Notes under the pieces: generated by a model
Seen by the model: the letters and a program-made list of their open reading frames with translations, nothing else
Told to the model about the DNA's origin: nothing
Database searches by the model: none
Translations under genes and position numbers: made by a program
NCBI GenBank assembly: GCA_024734495.1
Contig: JALMQS010000030.1
Coordinates: forward strand, 11,944,378 to 12,008,377
DNA length: 64,000 bases
Origin: Forficula auricularia
Taxonomy: Eukaryota; Arthropoda; Insecta; Dermaptera; Forficulidae
Direction of reading: 5' to 3'
Shown: positions 20,271-31,058 of the stretch, piece by piece
How positions within the stretch are numbered: position 1 is the first letter of the stretch
Layout of the letters: each line of letters opens with the position of its first letter

Positions 20271-20680
20271 AAAATTTTCCTATGAAATAAATTAAATCCA
20301 AAGTTGTTGTAAGTTAGTTCTTTGATACCCTTGATCATTTATTTTATTAGACGTTCATAGATTAAAAATAGTCGTTATTAATATCATATTATTTCATCAA
20401 TAACATTTAAATACGAAGAGATTAATTTTCAAAATTAGCTCAGATGGAATGGCAGGCAGACGGGGTTGTTTTGATATATTTGAAGATCTCGTTTTGATAA
20501 ACAAATGCTTGAGATATTTTGATTAAATTAAATGTAATTTCATATTTTCATTATATATTATATACATATATAGTACATCTAGTACTGAGAAAGTTCATGC
20601 TTCTATAAACAGCAATAAACATCAAATTTCCGTTGAAGAAGATTGCAAATACAAATAAATTAATTTCCACTTATAACTAA
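20271..20680. other. AT-rich, nothing recognised
   Basis: No gene seen. Confidence 0.35.
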
Positions 20681-21261
20681 GATAAAATTCCGGGAATCCC
20701 GGTTCAGCCCTGGTTTGAACGATATCACCTGTTCAGAAAAATGTCTGTACATATTAATAGGCTGAAACTTGGACACGCGACGACTCCCGAGTACATGCAT
20801 AGGGTTGGTCTCAGAGACCACCCTTTCTGTAGATGTGATTCGAGCTCCCGGGGGGACATTAACCATGCCCTTCTTGGGTATGGGTTGTCTCGACGAAAAA
20901 TAGACCGATTTTATGACAAAGTTCGGGGAAAGATCCAGTTACCTACAAATGCGCAGATATTACTTGCCTGCATATCCGAAGGGGAGAACTAGGGAAGCTG
21001 GTTCTTCAATTCCTTATATCACTGGGCTGTGATATTTTTCGATGAGTTTTTAGGTTGCTATTTATTTATTTTTTTTGTTATTTTTTTATTTTTTTATTTT
21101 TATTTATTTTTTTTATTTTTATTTTTTTATTTTTCTATTTTTATTTTTTTTTAAATTTGTTGTTTTGTTTTTTGTAGAGTTAATGTGTATATGTTGGCTG
21201 GCAAAATGGGTTTGTGCCCGATGCCAATAAATAATATATATATATAAAAAAAAAAAAAACT
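20681..21261 (+). mobile_element. 5'-truncated non-LTR retrotransposon with poly(A)
   Basis: It contains the end of ORF2 (20711-20992), then a T-rich 3' UTR ending GCCCGATGCCAATAAATAA, TA repeats and an A-run at 21247-21260. 5' truncation plus a 3' A-tail is the usual outcome of target-primed reverse transcription. Confidence 0.8.
20711..20992 (+). pseudogene. Non-LTR ORF2 C-terminal domain (I/Jockey-like)
   Basis: Reads WFERYHLFRK and then INRLKLGH, MHRVGL..HPFCRCD and DINHALLGYGL. The RLxxGH, LHRxGL, CxC and (D/G)xxHxLxxC spacing is the zinc-binding tail found after the RNase H region in I and Jockey group elements. The final Cys of the motif is Y here. The polymerase and endonuclease parts are missing. 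The natural start lies far upstream and is lost; the ATG at 20741 is internal. Confidence 0.8.
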
Positions 21262-21722
21262 AAGATAAATTAAATGGATATTAACACAAGTGGAATTAAC
21301 TGAAGGTTTTCTACATTTTATTCGATCGCGACTCTAATGTAGGGAATTTTTGTCAAATATTGAGTGAAAATAATATTTGAACTTATATATTTCTAACTTG
21401 AAATAATGATATTAAATAAATTTTAATTTTCTCATTAATATATCAAAGAATAATTGATACGTCAACAAAATTATTTTGACCGCGCTGATTTGAAAAAAGA
21501 TATTTTTATCTCGCGAGACTACTGCGGATTACGCTATTGGAGTCTGCGTCTGGTCCAGACTTAATACTCCGCAGACTCCAATAGCGTAATCCGCAGTAGT
21601 CTCGCAGATAAAAATATCTTTTTTTCAAATCAGCGCGGTCAAAATAATTCTTGTTGACGTATCAATTATTCTTTGATATATTAATGAGAAAATTAAAATT
21701 TATTTACAAGTGGAATTGTTCC
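21262..21722. mobile_element. Family M element with 292-bp near-perfect palindrome
   Basis: The segment 21414-21705 folds on itself. The arms include CTGCGGATTACGCTATTGGA and its mirror, with the centre near 21559. A one-arm relative lies at 62508-62790. No protein is encoded. Confidence 0.75.
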
Positions 21723-21884
21723 TGTGTCTCATATTACGTAATTATATTTATTGCTGAAGATGGCCAACCAGTGGTGACCGAAATTATTTAATGAATACTC
21801 GTACACAAATATAGGTAAATTAAGAGAGCTTTAGTCCTATATTTTTATTAAATGAGGATTTTAAAAATAAAGTGCGGACTTTTT
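21723..21884. other. Short spacer with a weak hammerhead-like string
   Basis: CTGAAGATGGCC...GACCGAAAT near 21753-21784 resembles the core and GAA. Stem I does not pair and the cleavage-site rule is not met. Confidence 0.3.
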
Positions 21885-23033
21885 ACATTACCATACAGGG
21901 TATGGTCAACTATTGTAATCGTACAAGAAAAAAGTGTTTTTTTCCTTCTTTTTTCGAAATATCTCAAAAACGGCTGAAAGTATTTTGATTAAAAAAATTG
22001 AGCAAAACCATGGCATTTTGCCCTACAAAAAAGCTATAATAAGTGAACATCGAAAAAATTATATTTTTCGAGATAATAATTGTTGTGTCAAAATGTCTGT
22101 TAGTCTGTCTGGTTGTTAGTTTGTGGACGAGCTAGCTCAAAAACTAGTGTGAATATCGAAACCAAATTTCACACGTAGTTGTGGTCCATTGAGATTAAGA
22201 GCTGGTGCATATCAACCCAAAATTAAGGGGGTGGAGGGGGGGGGTTAAAAATTAAAAATCTAGGTCGTTTGAGCAAACTCAACCAAATTTTGTATACATA
22301 ATCAGTGGACCCTCAGAAGTCTAAAAATGCAAAATCTAACACGTCCAAAATGGGGGGGGGGGATCAAAAATGAAAATCTTTGGCATTTACCAAACTCTCC
22401 CAAATTTTGTATACATAATCAGTGGACCCCCAGAAGTCTAAAAATGCAAAAAATAACCCCCCAAAATAGGGGGGGTTCAAAAAATGAAAATCTTGGCCAT
22501 TTACCAAACTCAACCAAATTTTGTATACATATTCAGTGGACCCCCAGAAGTCTAAAAATGCAAAAAATAAGCGCCCAAAATAGGGGGGGGGTTCAAAAAA
22601 TGAAAATTTTGGCTATTTACCAAAGTCAACCAAATTTTGTATACATAATCAGTGGACCCCCAGAAGTCTAAAAATGCAAAAAATAACGGCCCAAAATAGG
22701 GGGGGGGTTCAAAAAATGAAAATCTTGGCCATTTACTAAACTCAACCAAATTTTGTATACATAATCAGTGGACCCCCAGAAGTCTAAAAATGCAAAATCT
22801 AAACGTCCAAAATGGGGGGGGGGGGGTCAAAAAATGAAAATCTTTGGCATTTACCAAACTCTACCTAAATTTTGTATACATAATCAGTGGACCCCTAGAA
22901 GTCTAAAAATGCAAAAACTAACCCCCTACCCTACATGATTATAAATAATTTTATTAAATATTAATGTAAGGGAGGGCCCAGGTTAGTATGGCAAAGTCAA
23001 GTGGATGGCCACATCAGAACACGTCAGCTTATT
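21885..23033 (+). repeat. Family A repeat, copy 3, with a six-unit tandem array
   Basis: Left end TACCATACAGGGTATGGTCA, right end ATGGCAAAGTCAAGTGGAT. Between about 22225 and 22930, units of about 117 bp repeat, each with AACCAAATTTTGTATACAT, CAGTGGACCC and a G-run of 7-12. Because 117 is a multiple of 3, one frame stays open (22327-22671), but it is not a gene. Confidence 0.75.
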
Positions 23034-23341
23034 CAAATCAAATTCAGAGTTTATTAATAAAACAGTTGAAAAAATAGAAAAAAAAGTTATAGTTAAGAAA
23101 AAGTTTTAATTTAATTTAACTCTCAGGAAAAAAGCTAAAATTTGGTTCATTTTATGAAATTTGCGTAACAATTTTCAACTCATTAACTAAAACCTTTCAA
23201 GATTTGCATTTTGTAAAAAGCTATAATTTAATATGTAAAATATTGCATGATTTTATAGAAATTCTGAATTAGAGTTGAAAAATTCTGATTTTAATTTTTA
23301 AAATCCTGAATTTGATATGGAAAAGTCCGAATTTGAAATTA
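23034..23341. other. AT-rich, partly shared with 59210-59550
   Basis: The AAAACCTTTCAAGATT and AATTCTGAATT blocks recur near 59350 and 59450, so this is old repeat DNA. Confidence 0.45.
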
Positions 23342-23460
23342 TTTGATAAAAATACTTGGTAGGTTTCACATTAATCCTTAATGTGAAACCTACCAAGTAT
23401 TTTTATCCAATAATTTTAAAAAATGTTTCACCAAGTACCAACACCAAATTCCTTAAAAAC
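23342..23460. mobile_element. Satellite-free relative of the 1281-4676 fold-back
   Basis: TACTTGGTAGGTTTCACATT is joined through four bases to its own inverse and then extends with the outer TTTCACCAAGTACCAACACC seen at 1281-1322. It lacks the hammerhead and the 139-bp units. Confidence 0.75.
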
Positions 23461-23627
23461 TTCCGAATTTGAAGTTAAAAACCTACCTATATCAAATCAG
23501 GATATATTATTAATTTTATTTTAACAGCCCAGTCGCGCAAAAGACATGTTATCTATATTTATTTCATCATTTACTATTATTATATTCTGATTAATGACAT
23601 TGAAAATTACTGACTAGAACGGTAGGC

Positions 23628-23700
23628 CAGTGGTTCTTAATATATGAGTCGGGACTCAAAATTGGCAGCATATTCTTCGAGTCGCGTTAGCCAAATATTT
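23628..23700 (+). mobile_element. hAT element terminus (relic)
   Basis: CAGTGGTTCTTAATATATGA followed by GTCGGGACTC and GAGTCGCG resembles the end at 129-204. Confidence 0.45.
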
Positions 23701-23989
23701 TCAATAAGTTAAAAAATATACCTATACTTGGGACATTCCACGCCAAATCGGACGGTTTGAAAAATTTTAATTTTTAATTTCCTTCATTTTTGGACATTTT
23801 TTAGTACCCATCAAAAAACTCTTCCTGGTAAATTTTGAAATTTTTTTGATCACCGCCTTAAAAGATGTAGAATTTCGGGTTTTCTCTTATAACTTCTTCA
23901 AAAATAGTCCAAATTCAATTTTTTTTTTTTACCTTATTAATTAATTCTAATTAGCAATTGAGATTTTATAAAAAATTGTATTAAGTATA
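23701..23989. other. Unclassified repeat-like DNA
   Basis: GGGACATTCCACGCCAAATC near 23750 looks like a transposon end, but no partner was found. Confidence 0.3.
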
Positions 23990-24330
23990 TTAAACTGTGT
24001 GTGTAGATTTTAAAAAGATTAAATATAAATTTGTAGAAAAAATTCAATTAGAGTTTTCTTATTAGAACTTGGAATAGTAATAGAAAAAAAAATACTAAAA
24101 TTCCTCCTGGGACTAAAAGTTCACTTTTTATGAATCACACCGATTACTTGACTCATCAGGGGTATATGTTTCAAATTTCACATCCATTTTTCAAGCTGTT
24201 TAACGTGGAGGTCGGTGAACATAGAGATATAGAATCCAAAAACTATTGTTTTGCTCCCCAAACCCAGTTTCGCCCGTAGCGGGTGCCTTTTTTGCCATGC
24301 CTTCGTTACAGCATTATTTATAATTCATTT
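23990..24330 (+). repeat. Family E repeat, copy 2
   Basis: TTTTAAAAAGATTAAAT, ACGTGGAGGTCGGTGAACAT, then CCCAGTTTCGCCCGTAGCGG. Confidence 0.65.
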
Positions 24331-24374
24331 ATTGGAAAAAAGAAAGCGATACCTTTTTAAAATTTAAATTGTAT

Positions 24375-24700
24375 TATAATGAACTGTTTGTGGGTTTTAA
24401 AAAGATTAAGTTTAAATTTATAGAAAAAAAATTCAATTAGAGTTTTCTTATTAGAACTTGGAATAAGAAAAGGAAAAAAATGGTAATGTTCCTACTGTGA
24501 CTGAAAGTTCCCTTTTTATGAATCACACAGGTCACTTGACCCCCCATGAGTTTATGTTTCAAATTTCAAATCATTCGGCTAATCTGTTTAACGTGGAGGT
24601 CGGTGAACACAGAGATATCGCGCCCCAAACCCAGTTTCGCCCGTGGCGGGTGCCTTTTTTTGCCACGCCCTCGTTACAGAATTGTCTATTATTTATTAGA
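24375..24700 (+). repeat. Family E repeat, copy 3
   Basis: Direct neighbour of copy 2 with the same block order. It ends in a CCCGTGGCGGGTGCC hairpin and GCCACGCCCTCGTTACAG. Confidence 0.65.
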
Positions 24701-25289
24701 ACAAAGAAAGCAATACCTTTCAAATTCATTTAAAATAACGAATTATTATTTCCTTTTTAAGCAGATATTTTATTTTAAATCAATAGACGGACAAAAGTGT
24801 GTCCTTGTACACAATAATACAATTGAAAATGTTTACAAAATTCACAAAAATAAATAAAGGTGAATTGATACAAATCAATAATATACAAAAACTTTAAATA
24901 ATCAAAAAAGATAATACAAACATTCATAAGATCAAACAATACATACAAATCAATAAAATACAAAAACTTAAGAAATAATCCCAAAAAGATATACAAATAT
25001 ACATAAGATCCAAAGAAAGAAAAACACAGAAAAACAACAAAAAACAAAAACAAAAAAACAATTACAATAACAAAAACAGAAACAAAACAAAATACAAATT
25101 AAGATTAAAATGTCACGGAGATATAACACTGGCAGACAGCAGGCAAGGCATAACTGGGAATTAATTTTAGTCACAAAATAAAGATTCATGAATGTACAAT
25201 ATTGTGTAAAAATTTTCATTTTGATAATTTATTAATGTTTGTAACTAGAAGGTAAAAATATTCACAATTTCCATGCAGCAACTTAAGAA
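24701..25289. other. A-rich low-complexity DNA
   Basis: Runs such as AAAACAAAAACAAAAAAACA near 25040 give spurious F/C/V-rich minus frames. No gene. Confidence 0.45.
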
Positions 25290-25425
25290 AACAATATCTT
25301 TTTATGAATTACACCGATTACTTGACCCCTCAGGAGTATATATTTCGAATTTCAACTCAATCAGTTAAGCTGTTTAACCTAGAGATGGGTGAACATAGAG
25401 ATAAAAAACCCCAAAACTATTACGA
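25290..25425 (+). repeat. Family E fragment, copy 4
   Basis: CTTTTTATGAATTACACCG and GAGATGGGTGAACATAGAGA blocks only. Confidence 0.55.
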
Positions 25426-26249
25426 TATATTGATCTCCATTTTTTGAGCTTTTATAAATATTTGAAAAGATTATCACATCCACTATACTCTAGTCTAAAT
25501 CCGTTTACTTAATACTAGATAAATTGCATGAGTGGGAAATGCACATTTGCTGGATAGATTCGGTGATTTTGGAAATCTCTTTTCTGACCACAGCTCGATG
25601 CCAATGGCCAAGTGCTAAGCCACTTTTTGGCTCCCTTTCAAAGCTATTTATCTGCATCCTCCACACACCCACCCTCTCTCTTTTTCTCTCCCCATACAAA
25701 TTCCCTGCCTCCGTCTCTCTTTCTCTCTTTAGTCATACGAAATAACTTGGACGGGAAGAGCAAGCTAGCGAACCTTCTTCCAATGCGATTCCACATAAAT
25801 ATCATTGGTTTCTCGCCCAGGGCAAGAAACAGCCAGCCAGCCAACCGGGGCGGCTGCTCTACTGAAGGGTGGGTGTTAAAAGTTATCAAAACGAGAGAGA
25901 AAAAAAAAATAACTTCCCCCGCTCCTGATCACGTATTTGCAACTTTTGGCTCAATAATATGTTTTTCTATTTCGTTATTTGTTATTTTTTTATTCTTTCC
26001 CACCCAATCCATATCCATTTCACTGCCTCGTTTATTTATTCATTCATTTTAAATTAAGATTCAAAAAATACACTGTATTTCATTTATCGATTCCGAAAAA
26101 AGATAACGCGAAATTTGTTTTTATTTATACCTACGTTTAGTTTTGATATGATAAACAAATAAATTCAATTTTTCGAAATCATAAATAAAAGCAAAATCGG
26201 CCTACTTTTTCTCTCTCTCTCTGATCCAATACACTCCACTGTAATTGAT
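25426..26249. other. Apparently low-copy DNA
   Basis: Pyrimidine-rich CTCTCT tracts and a balanced-composition part near 25520-25900. The overlapping frames on both strands show no family similarity, so no gene is called. Confidence 0.35.
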
Positions 26250-26345
26250 GCTTGTTAATTTGTTGTAATTAGATTTGTATTGATGATTGTTTGACCTAGC
26301 CACCGAGGACTTGTCCCCGTAAACGCGGGTCGAGGAATAAATTTA
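26250..26345 (+). repeat. Probable non-LTR retrotransposon 3' tail
   Basis: GACCTAGCCACCGAGGACTT, GTAAACGCGGGTC and AATAAATTTATTTAT form a compact GC patch ending in an A/T tail, as in short LINE 3' ends. No coding part remains. Confidence 0.4.
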
Positions 26346-26406
26346 TTTATCTATTTAATTAATTAATTATTATTATCATTTTCTGATATTTAGCATGTCT
26401 ATTTCT

Positions 26407-26706
26407 TAGACCATGAAATATATAGACACGCCCTCTGCTACTCTACACACAGAGTGAAGTGAGGCCAACATCGCCTACAGATGACGTCACGTTCTCGAAT
26501 AAATATTTTGGTAATATTAATTTACGATTATTGGAATCCAAAATAAATGATCTAAACTACGATAAATTTATATCAATGTATAATAATTCCTATAGTGGAC
26601 ATGCTATTTCTATCCTACCTACCTACAGATGACGTCACATTCTCTAGGAGATGTTGGCCTCACCAAATCGACACCAGGACGTGTCTATATATTTCATGGT
26701 CTAAGG
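26407..26706. mobile_element. 300-bp MITE with two CRE-like sites
   Basis: The TIRs are TTAGACCATGAAATATATAG and its mirror ending at 26706. CCTACAGATGACGTCAC occurs at about 26473 and 26625 in direct orientation. TGACGTCA is the full CREB/ATF palindrome. No protein. Confidence 0.8.
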
Positions 26707-26834
26707 TCGATTTATTAAATAAACTAAGGTAGTTCAAATGGTGGTTTAAATTAATTGGAAACTTTACAGTATTCCTTCTTCAGTGGACCACCATCCAAAT
26801 TACCGTATCTGCTCCGTCTTCAAAATTTGGTATC

Positions 26835-27340
26835 CGCGCTCCCCTCCAAATAGGAGGGGAGCAGCGGACACGCACCACCCGCCCAACCCCTAACAATCTG
26901 GTGACCCAGACGTGATTGCTAAGAAAGCAGCTCTTGACCCACCAGCTAGGTGGATAGAGCCCTGCCCGGCTAACTAAGTCGGTAAAGCAATCACCAAAAA
27001 AAGGAAAGCAAGGGTGTGATGTAGCGGCTCGCTGTTGCTCTGGCTACGAGCTTTTAGACACGGTCGCTAGATGACTCAGTCAGATCGCTGCGACACTTTT
27101 GCATGACTGATAATATTTCAGTCATGTTATAAGTGAAGCAATTCGATCTCGACTAATTATCGGATCAAAGGAGGGGCCATCCACCAACTAGTAGCTCTTC
27201 GCCCGCTAACTAGGCGGGTGGCGCCCAGCCCGGCTTTCCACCAGGGCACAAACATCGCCGTATCCAAATCATTGTTAGGTCCCCTCCAACTAGGAGGGGA
27301 GCGCGGACACGCACCACGCACCCAACCCCTAACAACCCTG
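26835..27340 (+). mobile_element. GC-rich TRIM-like element
   Basis: Two copies of a segment with TCCCCTCC..TAGGAGGGGA and GCGGACACGCACCAC, ending CCCCTAACA, flank about 380 bases. The left copy is followed by ATCTGGTGACCCAGACGTGA, like the start of an LTR-element internal region. The right copy opens TGTTAGG and closes CCTAACA. This fits a terminal-repeat retrotransposon in miniature, but the left repeat's outer part differs and no polypurine tract is clear. Confidence 0.45.
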
Positions 27341-27870
27341 TATACTTATATAGGTATTATATTTATATTCATTTATAGCAAGCATTATTATATTTATATT
27401 TATATTCATTTATAGCAAGCAAAGAAAAATCTCTTTATTTCTCCTTAAGTTAAATTGATTTTAATTATAAAACTTAGTAATCTTTATTGAGACTAAATTA
27501 AATTCTCAAAATCATTATTCAAAATTACTAGTAGCTAGTAAATCTAAAATCGGAGTGGGTGCTGCTTATATTTGAGAACGATTTCATATTAAGCGATCGA
27601 AACAAGAGATCCTTGAAACGTAGCCAAGCTCAGTCCCTAGCCAGTGCAAACGTCAAATCTTCAGGGACTTGTGCATCCTTTTTCCATTTTTCCAATAGAT
27701 TTGCAATCATTTTACCGGTATTCATGTATATTCAGCCAATATAAATCAAAACAACGCCAAAGTTTTAACTCTTTTTTTTTAAATTATTCACAAAGTTTTA
27801 CACGCGAATGAAATATGAGTTGAAAAAAGTATGTTATGCATATCAATACATTTTGTTAGTATTTTTTTAC
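27341..27870. other. AT-rich, nothing recognised
   Basis: No gene or repeat shared within the window. Confidence 0.35.
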
Positions 27871-28565
27871 TTTATCCAATGCAAAGCATGGGTAAAGTAT
27901 TGTAATCGCTCTCGGGGCAAGCGTGGCTTCAAAGGGTCGTCAGGTAAAGACTACGGAACCCATGGACTCAATTAAAGTCACAAATTGTAGTATTCAATTA
28001 GGTTGAATATTAGCACGTGACGGTTTTGCCAAAAATTACATGGGGTCTCGTCGAGAGGCCAAAAAGTGCGATTTTTTCATTTAGTGCGTGCGGATGGATG
28101 GATGGATGGATGGATGGATGTATGGATGGATGGATGTTATCGCTTTTTTGGCCCACGATCCTTTCCACACCGTTGCACCGATTGAAATGAAATTGAAAAC
28201 CTACCATTAGTTTAACAAAATGAAGCGCTGATTAGTTTTTGGTACATATCGGCCCACAAACATTAGTACTTTATTTCAGTACTTTTTAGTTTTTTCTAAA
28301 TATCTTGAAAATGACTTAACCAATTTTGATGAAATTTAATATCCTAATTAAGTACCTTGGGGACCACAAAAAAGGTTAAATAAAGTTTTTAGTAAAATTA
28401 TATTTTAAAGTACTTTACTCTAGAGTAAGATGGTACTTTTTTTATTTTTTCAAATTCTTTAAAATTTATTCATTTGAAAGTTTTAATATAGCTCATTTAG
28501 CCTTGCTTAAGTAAGAATGGATAGGCTTCTCTCTGTGAAATGCTCAAAAATTTGGGAGGAATTTT
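27871..28565. repeat. Family H repeat, copy 2
   Basis: TTTATCCAATGCAAAGCATG start, GATGG-repeat tract at 28090-28135 and CTCTAGAGTAAGATGG block, in inverted orientation to copy 1. Confidence 0.65.
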
Positions 28566-28599
28566 TATGAGTAACCATAGCAACTGCGTTGTTTTCTTA

Positions 28600-28925
28600 T
28601 CCGTTACCTTTGCTGAAGACAGAGAAATCGATTTTAAACCAAAAATAGCGATTGATTCTCATCTGGTACTTGAGGAATAATCATTCTATATTGGATTTTT
28701 GACGTTTCGGTTTTTATTAGTAACCATTGCTGAAGACATAGAGAAATCGATTTTAAACCAAAAATAGCGATTGATTCTCATCTAGTACTTGAGGAATAAT
28801 CATTCATATTGGATTTTTGACGTTTCCGGTTTTCCATTAGTAACCATTGCTGAAGACATGAAAATCGATTTTAAACCAAAAATAGCGATTGATTCTCATC
28901 TAGTTTTTATTTCTCAATATCATTT
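28600..28925 (+). repeat. Tandem repeat of about 120 bp, three units
   Basis: Each unit holds GCTGAAGACAT, AAATCGATTTTAAACC, ATAGCGATTGATTCTCATCT and TTTTTGACGTTTC. Related arrays flank family H copy 3 (42450-43055). The unit includes the reverse of GAAACGTC, but no hammerhead core is in register. Confidence 0.7.
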
Positions 28926-29253
28926 TTCATTTTATTTTTCAATTCATTGAATAAATTAACAAAATTTCGTAAAATATTTTCAAAATCATTTTTTGAAAAA
29001 TTTAGTGTTTTTTTCGTCCGTGTTAAAATTTTTTCTTATATGACTGGTTAATGAGAACTTGAACTTTGAGATAATTGGAAGTTGAATTTTTTAAAAAGTT
29101 GCAACCTTTTGTCGTATATTTTTCGACTTCTTCAGGCAATTTTTAATCTTAGCCTCCTCGCAATAAGTAATATTGTTATTGACATATGGTCTAATGAACT
29201 ATATCTTATCTTATTATTTATTATATTGAACTAGCAATTCTTTGTATATATTA
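28926..29253. other. AT-rich with a repeat-encoded peptide remnant
   Basis: See 29078-29140. Otherwise nothing recognised. Confidence 0.35.
29078..29140 (+). pseudogene. Remnant of an unidentified repeat-encoded protein
   Basis: 21 codons read EVEFFKKLQPFVVYFSTSSG, matching EVKFFKKFQPLEVVYFSTSS encoded at 33892-34136 with an in-frame one-codon difference. The upstream frame is broken. I do not recognise the family. Confidence 0.5.
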
Positions 29254-29654
29254 TCTATATATATATAAAATTCTTTGCCCGATACACTCACTCATCATCG
29301 AAACAGCCAGAACCACTGGACATAGAAACATGAAATTTGGAGAGGATATTACATCTATAAGATAGGGCCTCACTAAGAAGGATTTTTAAATTGACTCCAG
29401 CAAGGGGTCAAAGTGTGTTTTCACTGATTATGCGATATCTCTTAATGACGATAAAATATCTACTTGCTTTTTACTTAATAAAATATCTAAATTAAAATAT
29501 CTAAAAACTAAATTCAGATTTTTTAAATTCGACTCCCTAAAGGAGAAAATATCTTTACAATTTGTTTACACTAATTATGCATTTTCAATTAAGAACGATA
29601 AGATATCTGAAAGATATTAATTTGCCGATGGTAATAGATTCAAATTTACTAGAA
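29254..29654 (+). repeat. Helitron-like 5' segment
   Basis: A|TCTATATATATATAAAATT followed by ACATAGAAACATGAAATTTG is like Helitron 5' ends. No matching 3' end was assigned. Confidence 0.4.
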
Positions 29655-30010
29655 AATCATAGATCAAAGATGGTGTCATCTATTAAGTCCGATGGAGTGG
29701 AATATTTTAATTATATGTCAGAGGGGTTGTTTTTCACCCCTCGGAATCGAACCCGAGTGCCAGTAACAGCAATCCGGGACACCTGGCTCACCTGCGGGAT
29801 AACAAATAAGATAACAATCTTTGAGTAAAATATTTTACGCGTTGCATATGTCAGAGAGGTTCGTATCCCGCAGGTGAGCCAGGTGGCCCGGATTGCTGTT
29901 ACTGGCACTCGGGTTCGATTCCCGAGGTGTGAAAAACAACTCTGATATGGTAATTAAAAATATTCCACTCCATCGGACTTAATAGATGACACCATCTTTG
30001 ATCTATGATA
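29655..30010. mobile_element. Inverted pair of tRNA-like SINE segments
   Basis: Arms 29655-29800 and 29866-30008 mirror each other. Each carries GGTTCGATTCC box B and a GTGAGCCAGGTG box-A-like string, with GTTACTGGCACTCGGGTTCG between. The right arm reads on the plus strand, the left on the minus. No A-tail separates them. Confidence 0.6.
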
Positions 30011-30255
30011 AGATATCTACTTGATTTTTACTTATAAAAATACTAAATACAAATATCTTAGAAGTAATTTCAAGACTGGACATAGAAACATGAAATAATG
30101 ATTTTTTTGATATATTTTTTCATTGATTTTGAGTCGCTTTTATGCTACACTCATAAGATTATAAAATAAGTTTGAACCCTTTTTTTGTGGAATTACTCAT
30201 AACCTAACCAAATTATGCCAAGAGATAGCGTCTTCTATCTATTAAATAATAATAA
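30011..30255. other. AT-rich spacer
   Basis: No gene. Confidence 0.35.
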
Positions 30256-31058
30256 TCTATATATATAAAAGCCATTGTCAGACAGTACCTGTGGCGCCTT
30301 AGCGTACGATGTGGGAGAAAAAGCAACTAATAGTTAGATTGTCAAATTTTTCAAATAAAATATCTCTATATTCTCTATCTATAATATCTCTATATATTAA
30401 TATATTCCTCTATATAGCTTAGAATATTAGGTTTACGGCGTGTCTCATTTGAAATTTTAGTAGACAAATTTATTAATTTTAAATATATTATCATATATAT
30501 ATATTTAATTTTTTGGAAATAATTCATACCGCGAAAATTATTTTTTTTTTTTTGAATTTAAGAAAAATATAAATTCTTAAAATTTTAGTAGACAAATTAA
30601 TTTTAAAATATATATATTATATATATTTAATTTATAATATAAGTTTTAATGAGATATGATTTAATGGGATAATGAGATTAATTCTTAATTTATTACTACG
30701 CGGGTCATTTGAAATTTTAGTAGATAAATTAATTTTAAAATTATTATATATAATTAATTTAGAGACACTTTTTAGATAAATTTAAATATTGAAATGTATT
30801 ATTAAAAAAGAAATAGGTTTCCAACCTATCGGGAACTTCGAGAGAAATGGTTGCATGTTCTAATAAAGTATTTATAAAGCATTTAATGATATTTTTTCAT
30901 CTTTCTTTGATCAAAATTCATTATTCAAAAAATATTTTTTTCACAACATATAATTACGGACAGCTATTAATCACATCTCGAGACGCTGCCCGCCAGGGCC
31001 ACCAGCCCGGAGGGCCGAGCGGCGCCGGGCGTGCCGTAGGCACGCCAGGTACTGCTCG
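30256..31058 (+). mobile_element. Helitron-like element with non-canonical CTCG end
   Basis: 5' TCTATATATATAAAAGCC preceded by A. 3' GC-rich block with GTGCCGTAGGCAC hairpin, then CTCG|T at 31055-31059. The same GC-rich end occurs at 33380, 35490 and 57623. CTCG rather than CTRR is unusual. Confidence 0.5.

Noticed and set aside
21750..21800. Hammerhead motif (CTGAAGATGG...GACCGAAAT)
   Set aside because: Stem II is mismatched, the cleavage-site rule fails and stem I is absent. At best it is a decayed copy.
22327..22671. 114-residue repetitive protein
   Set aside because: It arises because the 117-bp tandem unit is a multiple of three. The frame is not kept in other family A copies.
25612..26052. 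146-residue plus-strand ORF
   Set aside because: Low-complexity S/L/F/P composition from pyrimidine tracts, an overlapping antisense ORF of similar quality, and no family recognised.
26765..26790. CTGAAGAAGG on the minus strand as a hammerhead core
   Set aside because: The following GGAATACTGTAAAG has no GAA and no matching stem II.
28640..28900. Hammerhead motif in the ~120-bp tandem repeat (reverse of GAAACGTC present)
   Set aside because: No CUGANGA lies in the right place before the putative stem II, and stem I does not pair. The CTGAAGA string is on the opposite strand.
29105..29140. Hammerhead-like CTGAAGAAGTCG on the minus strand, also at 33900
   Set aside because: The conserved string is explained by the coding sequence VVYFSTSSG on the other strand, and there is no GAAA after the stem.
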